Source of the DNA: Warburgia ugandensis
Taxonomy: Eukaryota; Streptophyta; Magnoliopsida; Canellales; Canellaceae
Length of the DNA stretch: 64,000 nucleotides
Reading direction: 5' to 3'
NCBI GenBank assembly: GCA_035236585.1
Contig: CP141139.1
Location: 39,441,217-39,505,216, forward strand
The notes below the pieces were generated by a model. That model saw nothing but the letters and a program-made list of their open reading frames with translations. It did not search any database and was not told the origin of the DNA. The number at the start of each line of letters is the position of its first letter. Positions within the stretch are counted from its first letter, which is position 1. The position numbers and the translations under genes were made by a program. This document shows, in pieces, positions 53,242 through 64,000 of this stretch.

Positions 53242-53790
53242 GGTGGAGAGAGAGCAAGCTATGCAAACACCTATATGTATATATAGTGTGTGCACAGATA
53301 TAGAACTACTTTTGTAAGTCGATTCGTTTTTCTTGTTTGATCTCACGTCTACCAAGTGCTTAAACGTGCGTTCCACTTTCGTGTTGTTATCGGGCCATGC
53401 AATTAGTCTTATTACTTAGTACTTGAGAAAGAAAAAACTGGGGAATGTATCTTATTTGACCCAAAGGCCCCCTCATTTAGAGTTGTGGAAGATCAGTGGC
53501 CCTAATTACTAGGAATTTTCTTATAATGTGATTGTGTTAAGAATCAAAGTGCATGATCAAGGTGACCATACAGTACAGCAGTCACACATCAACTCCAAAA
53601 TCCATGCAGAAACAGTCTGCTTAGGGCATATACAAACATGAAACTACAGAAACTGCACAACTGTTTATAAAATAAGAAGTAAGCTTCTCTCCCGTGATCT
53701 TCCTTCCTGCCTGCCCATGCCACGGTTTCTGTAGAGGCATTACTAGACTTATATACATGTGAGAATGTCATGTTCTTGTCTTGAATCCAT
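53242..53790 (-). promoter_or_regulatory. Upstream region of the PADRE-like gene
   Basis: A TATA-like run (minus strand ACTATATATACATA, about 53274-53287) lies some 35 bp before the start codon, so the leader would be very short if used. No other feature is recognised before the L1 remnant begins. Confidence 0.3.
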
Positions 53791-54156
53791 TCCTTGCTTG
53801 TTTCAACTCAATTTATAAATCTCCATGGTCTTTTATCACTGCATCTAATCCACTTGATAATGTTACTCGAATCTCCCTCAGCAACGATTGGTTGTAGTTG
53901 CCATTGGATCTTGATTTTGAAACCATTGGATAAAGCTTCCATTTCTGGCTCCGGGAAGTCAGTGACTCCTATATTCTCACTATACTTGAAAAACACCACA
54001 TACCTTGAGAATTTCTAAGAAGTCCCCTATAATCAGAAAGGCCTGGATTTCCCAAACAAGAACCATTAAATTTGAGTTTAAATCCTCCAGGAGGAATCCA
54101 CTTTGCTTTGAAAAAGTTTTTTCCTTTTAGAATTGATGATGTCTTTCCAATTTCTC

Positions 54157-54158
<2 letters not shown>

Positions 54159-54210
<52 letters not shown>
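54159..54210. repeat. (GA)n microsatellite
   Basis: Pure GA run of about 52 bp inside the L1 remnant. Confidence 0.97.
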
Positions 54211-54212
<2 letters not shown>

Positions 54213-54892
54213 AGTGTGGAAAATGGGCAGTGAAGCGCAAGAAAACCTTCCACAGACACCCGAAAATGACTGGAAGGATAGCTTTCCAAAACATTCGTTT
54301 GAATTCTGGGCCTGTATAGATAAGAATTGACTAAATAGGTCATGGGTGATCTAGGCTAGGTCCAAGATATGTCTAAAAGCAGAAGGAAGAGGGTCCAATC
54401 TCAAAAGCAAATCTAAAATGGATGAGAATATGAGCAGAGTCGTCTGACTACTCATTGCACAGGAGGCATTTACTTGGTTATCGCCAACCTCTCCTCTGCA
54501 GATTATCAGAGGAAAGGATTCACTATAAGAGATTCTGAATTCACTACCTTTTGCTTAAATGATTGATTGAGTATAGCTTCATTGCATCATTTATCCATCC
54601 AGAACTTGAAGTCCTTACCATTCCTAATCAAGACTAAGCAATTCCGTTGCACTAGCTTATTCATATTTATAATGTTTTTCCACACATTTGACATAGACTT
54701 CATCTTTGGTTCATATAGGCACCAGGTTTGTTTTCGGTATCCATATTTTGCATCCAGAACTTGTCTCTAAATGTTGATTTTCTCCACCATACCTCTAGCA
54801 CCATTTTCCCAGTAACGCCTTGTTACATTCTTCAATTCTCTTCATTCCCAATCCCTCTCCCCCCCCCTTTTCTATTTCTACTCACACCCTTC

Positions 54893-54951
54893 GTGGTTCG
54901 CTCTTTCCCTGGCCCCCACATATGTGGGAGCTTCGTGCACCAGGCTGCCCT
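54893..54951 (+). mobile_element. Au-type SINE 3' end nested in the L1 remnant
   Basis: GTGGTTCGCTCTTTCCCTGG, CATATGTGGGAGCTTCGTGC and ACCAGGCTGCCCTC interrupt the L1 reading, which resumes on the other side. Confidence 0.75.
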
Positions 54952-56110
54952 CACCTGTCCATTTTATAAGATGAATTGTTTTTATTTTCATTTGAGCTAT
55001 TCCGAAGAAACTGACTTTTAAGTCTTTCAATATTATTTCTAACAGCAGCAGGAACTTTATAGGTGGACATGAAATACACAGGTAAATTAGCAAAACACGC
55101 TTTAGTCAGTGTGATTCTGCTCCTAAAGCATAAGCATGGCTTCTTCCATGATCCCAATCTCTTTTGGATTCTCTCAATAATAGGGTCCCCGTGTTTTTGT
55201 TAGTTGCCCCTGAAATGGTGGATAGTGCCAAATAAAAAAAGAAGGCATCTCCACCACCTTACAACTCAGAATGGGTGCAAAGTAACAAATGCCAAAATTG
55301 TCCACATTGACACCAGCGATAGATGATTTATTCCAGTTAATTTCCTGCCCAGACACCCACTGAAACACCTGAATCACCCTCTTTATATTATGAATTTGGG
55401 TGGCACTTGGCTCACAAAACAGAAAAGTGTCATCTCCAGAGAGTAGATAAGACACCATTTCTTGTCATGCTTAAAACTCAACCCTCTAAACATTTTCTGA
55501 TCCACTGTTGTAGAGATCATCCTAAAGAAAAGCTCACCAATCAAAGTGACTGGAAGGGGTGACGGGATCTCTACTGTTTCAAGCCCCTTCCATGCAGAAG
55601 TATGTCTTTGCAGATCCATTCGCAATGATAGACAGCAATGAATTTTTAGCACTGCAAGCACCTGTACTGTGAACTTCTCCCCAATCCCTGTTCTTTTCAT
55701 AAGATAAATGAGTACATCCCAACTCACTTTGTCATGCGCCTTCTGCAGGTCTAACTTAATAAAATACCCTCCTCTTTGGATTTTTTTCCATTTATCAGTG
55801 ATTTCCAGAGCAACAAGGATTCCATCGAGTATTTGTCTACTCTTTACAAAGGCTGTCCGATTAGGTGAGATAATATAATGAATAACCTGGTTAAGCCCGT
55901 AGGCAAGAATTTTCTAGATGATAATGCAGATAGGTCTAAAATCCGACGCATCCAGAAATGCAGATCTACTCGGTTTTGAAAGAAACCAGAAACATGTTCA
56001 AACCTGTCATTTTTAATAAGATCTCACAATTGTTGAGAGAACCTCAGATTAAGCCATCCGAACCATATGCTTTGTCCTGCTGGCATTGTTTCACTACTTT
56101 CTCCTATTCA

Positions 56111-56165
56111 TTGTCATCAAGACCCTATCCCGATTAGCGGTCGGCCACATGAATCTTGTTCCTCC
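56111..56165 (-). mobile_element. RTE/SINE-type 3' tail at the truncated 5' border of the L1 remnant
   Basis: On the minus strand: ATTCATGTGGCCGACCGCTA, ATCGGGATAGGGTCTTGATG. Same tail family as 47137-47203 and 50637-50703. Confidence 0.6.
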
Positions 56166-58252
56166 ATTCCCTTATTAAGTATCATGTCTTCATTGAGCAT
56201 CACTACTTTGCAGTATTTTAAATGAGATACAAGCAAGTATGGGCTTGTGCATTTTGCAATGTGTTAAAAGAGCATCCTACCTAGTAGGATGTTAAGGTTG
56301 CAAAATGAGGATATCGGTCATGGATAGTTACTTTTCATCAAATTAACTGATTGAGGTGATTTTCAGGCTAATGACAGATGAAAAAACGTCACTCGTTGAC
56401 GTTATAGTTTCAATGGATGGTCATCTGCATCGATTGGATTGCTGGATGACCACAGTAGACCATGTTTTAGAGCAAAATTTAGGCAGAGAATTATGGCCCA
56501 AGCATTAGTGGGGTTCATTACATTAGTAGAATGCATCATGGGGGAGCACGTCTAGGTTTGGTTATTATAATAATTTTAGTTTAAAAAGTCATGGGCTTTG
56601 GGGAGTATTTCTTTACAAAACAAAAATTAGTACCATAATAGCTTATTCAGACGTAAACAATGATACAGTATTCAGGTGTTCCTAAATTTTCTTGTTAGTT
56701 CGCAAACGTTTTTTCTTTCTATCTGTTCTTTGGAATACCAAAAGAGCATAAAGGAACTAGGGTTGACATTTTGGATGCATTAATAATATTAGAAAAGTCA
56801 AGAGCTTTGACATTATTGTCTAATTAAAAATGGGTAAATGATATCACCCCACAATTTACTAAGAAATTACATGCTGCTAGCGGATGTAAATCCAACTACT
56901 CTAGCATTAGGCAAAAAGTACACGTCGGCCAATCTTGGGTGACAAAGACCATCTCAAAGAATCATATATCAAATAATCCACACCCTTCAAGATTTTATAG
57001 ATTCGTGTTCTTCTGTAACTATTCGAGATCCATGTTGTACCGCAGAAGCGATTATATTAAAGCTCCAAATTTTCAAGCAGATGTCCATTGGCTGTTGACA
57101 AGAAAATGATATTTCTACTCTCCGGTCTTAAAAAAGAAAAAAACATGCCGAGTTAGCTACCTATGAGTATAATCATTATAAAAAGGCTATCGATATCAAA
57201 TTATTGAAACTATTTATAAGAGTACTTTAAAATCTAAAATGAGGATGCCATTATCAGACAAGAACGCTGATACTATCTTACCAAGAGCTCATTATTTATA
57301 AAGTTCTTAGAAATCACCAAAGAAGGGTCTTAAGCATGGGTTTTTACATGATGACCGCTTCTTTTTTGTTTGGGAAAGTAACAACAGAAAGGGAGCAACT
57401 CAAGCTCCTTATTTAATATAATTTAAAGGACTTTTTCTGCTTGTTGTTTAATGATTCTAAGCCCCCAATTGGTGGCCCTTATGTGACCAGTAAGGTCGGC
57501 AATCATAACCCGTCTAATGTTCCCAGATGACTTGTTACTACTAGCTCAAGCAAACCTGCCGAGAGACCATATTGTCAACCTCAGTGTCTTGAAAATTTGA
57601 TGAATTTGGAGTGCTTGTGCATGTGCCATGTGGCCTCCTGTCTAGTGCTAGCAAGCAAACGCTAAGCTTGCCATAACTGGCATGCCAAATTACCTGGTTG
57701 CTCAGTTTCCCCCTCAAACTTCCGTCTTAAAAGAATCTGAATGAAAACAAAGGAATTTTTTGTGGCATCACGCCACCTGGCCACCACAAGTGCTTATATA
57801 TAGTAAACTGATCAAGGCAAGCACCTGAAGGATAAGTCCTTCCTAGAGGGCCAACGAAAGACGTAGGATTTGCTAGCCTGGAAGGCAATCGTCCAGGTCG
57901 TAGCCCTGTTGGCGTATCCTTCTGTGCAGCCTAAAGTTGAGGTGCTTCAAATAGCTCCTTGGGTCACATCTTAGATAAGCGTCTTGAGCTAGAACCATTC
58001 CACCAAGTACATATCTTCTCCCGATAAATTCAGATACCATGATCAAACACACGTCATTATAGAGGCCGTTCACCAAAGATATTCTTCTTCCAATGAACGA
58101 GTACTGTTTTCGTATAGGGAATACCGAATTTATCTAAGAGTTTGAACTCATAGTAAATTGAACGGTTAAGGTTGTGTAGTACAGATGATTTCGGTGGAAT
58201 TGCTTAAGAAAAATGTGGTCCAGAAGACGAAGGGTTTCGATCACCAAGCGTA
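56166..58252. other. Intergenic sequence with one unexplained minus-strand frame
   Basis: No gene is recognised. A minus-strand frame at 57873-58076 (about 67 codons, opening on GTG, with RRYVLGGMVLAQDAYLRCDP near its middle) looks protein-like in composition but matches nothing I know; an exon of a gene or a relic is possible. The remainder shows no repeats or motifs. Confidence 0.3.
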
Positions 58253-58433
58253 AGGGCAGCCCCAGTGCATGAAGTTCCCCCGCCTATGCGGGGTCCAGGA
58301 AAGGGGCGGACCACAAGGACCTATAGTAGGCAACCTTACCTTACATTTTGCAAGAGGCTGATTCCATGCCTTGAACCCGTGACTTCAAGGTCACATGATG
58401 ACAACTTTTACCATTGCACCAAGGCTCCCCTTC
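58253..58433 (-). mobile_element. Au-type SINE, full length
   Basis: On the minus strand it runs from GAAGGGGAGCCTTGGTGCAA (box A region), through CACGGGTTCAAGGCATGG (box B), CAGCCTCTTGCAAAATG, AAGGTAAGGTTGCC, TTGTGGTCCGCCCC, to GGGGCTGCCCTTA; about 181 bp. It is the most complete copy in the window and served as the guide for the others. No clear target duplication. Confidence 0.88.
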
Positions 58434-58980
58434 ATGCAGGACATTTTCAGCTGCACCTATACATGCAGACATTTTATTCTCTTGTATATGTCGTGGGACT
58501 AAAACATTTAATGTATTTATTTATAGTGGTCCTCAAGATCAATTATCTCGAAAACACCTTAGCGTCCTTCTTGGCAGTTGCACGGAGTACATGAAGGGAA
58601 TGAAACCTTGAGTATTTTGAGGCCAATCTGCTGAGTTTCAGTCTATAGGATGGTATTTTCTCAATCTTATGCAAGTGGATCTCACAACACAAGGATTTCG
58701 AAGGAATTTTTGCTGGCGTTACAGAAAATTGGTAAATTCAAACCTAAGATCATTGTGCGACGGAAGCTTGACGGTTTACCTGTTACGGTTATTGCATGTA
58801 ATCATGATACATGTACCAAATGCAAGATGGGATAAGTTATTGAGTCATGTAGCTAGGTAGTTTCTTTACAAGTGTCATGTGCATGTGTAAGTAGTTGTAT
58901 GAAATATAATCAGTTACTATCACGTTGAAGGATGTGGAGTCTTGCACAAACACTAAGAAGAGAACATTTGGAGGGGGACA
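58434..58980. other. Sequence without recognised features
   Basis: Short open frames (58650-58835 and 58669-58860) overlap in different frames with no motif. Nothing else is seen. Confidence 0.35.
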
Positions 58981-59390
58981 TGAATTTATTGAATGTTCTT
59001 GAGGCTGGGTTTACTCTAATTAATCCAAATGATCTTCCTTCCTATTTTTCCTATTGAATTCTGTAAAATAGCTAGAGGAAAGAAAGCCCTTAACATCATC
59101 GTTGGGTTATCAAGATGGTCTCTTATTCTGGACCCATTAATGGCAGGGGAGACTACAAAAATAGAGGTCAAAGCATTGTTGCCTGGTATTTCAATTTGGG
59201 CATTTGTAAGAAGCAAGCTTATCATGCTGGAAGGCGACTCAAAGCAACGTGATTTCTTAGTTTACAATCTACAAGTATCCCTTGGAGATTCTTTGAAGAC
59301 TTTGAAAAGATCCGAGACCTTCTTCGCACAGTTTCATTATCATACTATCATATTTTGAGAACTTAAATGTAGATAAGCACAAAATGGTGT
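58981..59390 (+). pseudogene. L1-type RNase H domain fragment
   Basis: Reads ALNIIVGLSRWSLILDPLMA, TTKIEVKALLPGISIW and LIMLEGDSK, the Glu/Asp-containing blocks of the RNase H domain at the C-terminus of plant L1 ORF2. After a frame change near 59250-59270 it continues PWRFFEDFEKIRDLLRTVSL and SYYHILRT. It is on the opposite strand from the L1 remnant at 53.8-56.1 kb, so it is a separate insertion. Confidence 0.75.
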
Positions 59391-59699
59391 TGTAAGACTA
59401 TTCCTTTTGATCGAGATACCTCAACAATGGACTGCACTTTTGACCTTGCTCAAAAGTGTAAGTATTTCTCTTATCAATAAGTGATCACCATAACTACACT
59501 GATACCGGTCTCAAGCCCGAATAAAAAAGGAGGGTTTTGTGTCAGGTGCCAGCCAACAAGTAAAACTTTTTGAAGAAGTTGAAGATGATTTCATTATTTT
59601 CTCATCTTACTTACAAATGAATATATATGTATGTTCATTTATAAGTAAGAAGTGAAAATAATAAAAATCATCTTTAATTTTTTCACTTGAGGCAAACCT

Positions 59700-60768
59700 A
59701 ACATGACATGAATTGATCATTGACATTCCCTAAAGCTAGGGCATCCCCCGTAAGTGACGTATTGCATTGGATCCCCAGTGTAGCGAAAAATGGGCAAGGG
59801 GATGCTAGGGCATTCTCTCGAAAGCAATGCGCTAAATCGGATCTTGGGTGTAGTAAAAAATTAACAAAGGTTGCTATAGCATTTCCTCGGAAGTGACTCT
59901 CTACATCAAAACCCAGGTGTAGTGGAAAGTAGGCACAGGTCCATGTCATGGGGGTCAAGAAATGCATGGGTAAATAGGCTAGCTCAGAAAAATAAGATTG
60001 ACATTGCCACATGGAATATAAGCACATTGACAAATAAGAGTCTGGTATACAATGAAACATAGGAGAGTCAACATCGCTTCTATCTAAGAAACTAAGTGGA
60101 AATGGGCTAAAACTAGAGAAATCGATAGGTATAAGCTCTAGTACGTAGGAAAGGACAATAATACAAATGGCATAGGGATAGTTGTTGGTAAGAATTAAAG
60201 GATAAAGTTGTAAATATTAAAAGAATTAGTGATAGAATTATAATAATAAAACTTGTTGTGAGAGAGAAGATCATAAATTTTATAAGTGTATATACACTGC
60301 AAGTAGGGTTAGAAGATAGAATCAAGAGATAGTTTTGAGAAGATATAGAGGGAGTAGAATCAAGAGATAGTTCTGGGAAGATATAGAGGGAATTATACAA
60401 GAAATTCCCAACACATAGGAGATATTTATAGGAGCAAAATAAAATGATCATGTAGAAAAGGAAAAGGAATGATATGATAGGGTACATGAAGGGTATAGTG
60501 TCAGAGAATGAAATGAGATAGGGGAAGCTATTCTCGATTTTGCTTTAGCATATAACTTAGCCCTAACAAGAACATTCTTTAAGAAGAGAGATGAATACTT
60601 AATAACCTTTAAAAGTACATTCCATAAAAGGCAAGTAAACTTTTTTATACTTAGGAATACCAAAAGATCAATGTGTAAGAATTATAAGGCTATACCTGGT
60701 GAGAGTTTAACCTCACAACATAAGCTAATGGTTATGGATAAAAGAAAGGAAATGAACTTAATAAGTAT
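59700..60768 (+). mobile_element. RTE-type LINE, 5' part with endonuclease domain
   Basis: Upstream tandem repeats (listed separately) are followed by the endonuclease start KIDIATWNISTLTNKS at about 59989-60036. Decayed blocks follow: LKDKVVNIKRISDRIIIIKL, ISVYTLQVGLED, EDIEGV and, near 60680-60745, an SQHKLMVMD-like end. Stops and frame changes are frequent. The sequence is cut at about 60768 by repeat B copy 3 and picks up again near 63585. Confidence 0.85.
59735..59941 (+). repeat. Three 69-bp tandem repeats before the LINE endonuclease
   Basis: Units start at 59735, 59804 and 59873 with GCTAGGGCATCCCCCG, GCTAGGGCATTCTCTCG and GCTATAGCATTTCCTCG. Each contains a GTGTAG(T/C)GAAAAATGGGCAAGG-like segment about 45 bp in. 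Confidence 0.9.
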
Positions 60769-63584
<2,816 letters not shown>

Positions 63585-64000
63585 TATCTAAAAACTAAGT
63601 AGTGAAACTTAAAAGAGGAGAAAATAACCTCACTCACAAACAAGTTCATGGTAGAAGGAAATAGAAGCAAACACTATGTGAATTAATCTAGCAGAGATCA
63701 TTAAGAAAGTAGCAAAAGATGTCCTAGGAGTATTTAAAGGTAAAAATCAATTAGTGAAGGGAACTTGATGGTGGAGTGAAAAAAGTGCAAAAAGTTATTA
63801 AATAAAAATGATTGTGTTTTTTTGAAGTATGTCAGAAGACTAGAAATAACGAAACTTTGGGTAGTATAAGAATGATGAAAAGGTTATAAGAGAATAATAA
63901 GTGAGGCTAAACTCAAGGTATATGATGATCTCTATAATAGATTAGGATTAAGAGAAGGTGAAAAAGATGTGTTTAAACTTGCAAAAATAAGAAAATAGAA
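63585..64000 (+). mobile_element. RTE-type LINE, continuation after repeat B (runs off the window)
   Basis: Reads a decayed WWNLKEEK block, DVLGVFKGK, a TWWWSEEVQK-like block (with a stop), and then SEAKLKVYDDLYNRLGLREG followed by EKDVFKLAKIRK at the window end. These are the linker blocks between endonuclease and RT in plant RTE LINEs. The RT itself would lie beyond 64000. Confidence 0.85.

Larger units (their letters stand above)
53791..56110 (-). mobile_element. L1-type LINE remnant (RT, zf-RVT, RNase H)
   Basis: Minus-strand order matches plant L1 ORF2. RT (55174-55960): AFVKSRQILDGILVALEITD, YFIKLDLQKAHDKVSWDVLI, TLIGELFFRMIS. The catalytic region reads LLSGDDTFLFCEP where FADD is usual, then WVSGQEINWNKSSIAGVNV. 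The following block, GSWKKPCLCFRSRITLTKA, is at 54951-55157. A zinc-finger-like block C-L-L-C-x8-H-I-L-I-H is near 54410-54480 and an RNase H piece with AEGDSSNIIKWI at 53808-53999. Stops, frame changes and insertions (a SINE end at 54893, a GA run at 54159) show it is dead. The 5' part including endonuclease is missing. Confidence 0.88.

Noticed and set aside
55174-55727. Two separate minus-strand genes
   Set aside because: They are two frames of one L1 reverse transcriptase broken by a frame change.
59698-60060. A 120-codon minus-strand gene
   Set aside because: It is the antisense shadow of the 69-bp repeats and the start of the RTE endonuclease on the plus strand.

Overview
This is nuclear DNA of a flowering plant. 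Introns follow GT-AG rules, the best gene is an angiosperm-type MAP70 gene, and the rest is plant repeats: Ty3/gypsy and Ty1/copia LTR elements, a TRIM, L1 and RTE LINEs, Au-type and tRNA-derived SINEs, MITE/hAT-like elements and long CT/GA microsatellites. A plastid atpA fragment lies in an intron. I cannot name the species. The sequence is AT-rich and gene-poor, and I found no RNA gene, operon, CRISPR array or new gene system.

Layout. 0-6.4 kb: a degraded minus-strand Ty3/gypsy pol, then an Athila-like gag remnant. 6.4-14.4 kb: two direct copies of a long LTR-like repeat (called repeat B here) with short spacers. 14.4-26.3 kb: a Tekay/Del-like chromovirus (element A) with a truncated 5' LTR, primer-binding site (PBS), broken gag/protease/RT/RNase H/integrase, chromodomain, polypurine tract (PPT) and 3' LTR. 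A 2.8 kb solo LTR sits inside its integrase. 26.3-35.0 kb: a minus-strand LTR element without recognisable pol (element C). Its left LTR carries a 727-bp TRIM-derived insertion with a matching 5-bp target duplication. 36.3-38.8 kb: a minus-strand copia gag and LTR with a GA-bounded tandem duplication. 39.8-42.6 kb: small MITE/SINE-like elements.

The genic part is 42.6-53.8 kb. A MAP70.5-like microtubule-associated protein gene (+) has 11 coding exons (about 589 aa). Intron 1 holds SINE ends, a tandem repeat and the atpA fragment. Intron 4 holds a tRNA-derived SINE, and intron 8 ends in a LINE/SINE 3' tail. The 3.2 kb last intron holds a tandem duplication carrying an hAT-like insert. Convergent to it is a frame-shifted PADRE (DUF4228) gene (-). 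53.8-64 kb: an L1 LINE (-), a separate L1 RNase H fragment (+), a full-length Au-type SINE, and an RTE LINE (+) split by a third copy of repeat B.

The most informative observations are insertion histories readable from the sequence itself: paralogous empty sites, nested elements that leave the host reading frame recoverable, and transposon DNA forming intron ends in a probably working gene. Family names come from recognising protein motifs by eye; no database search was run.
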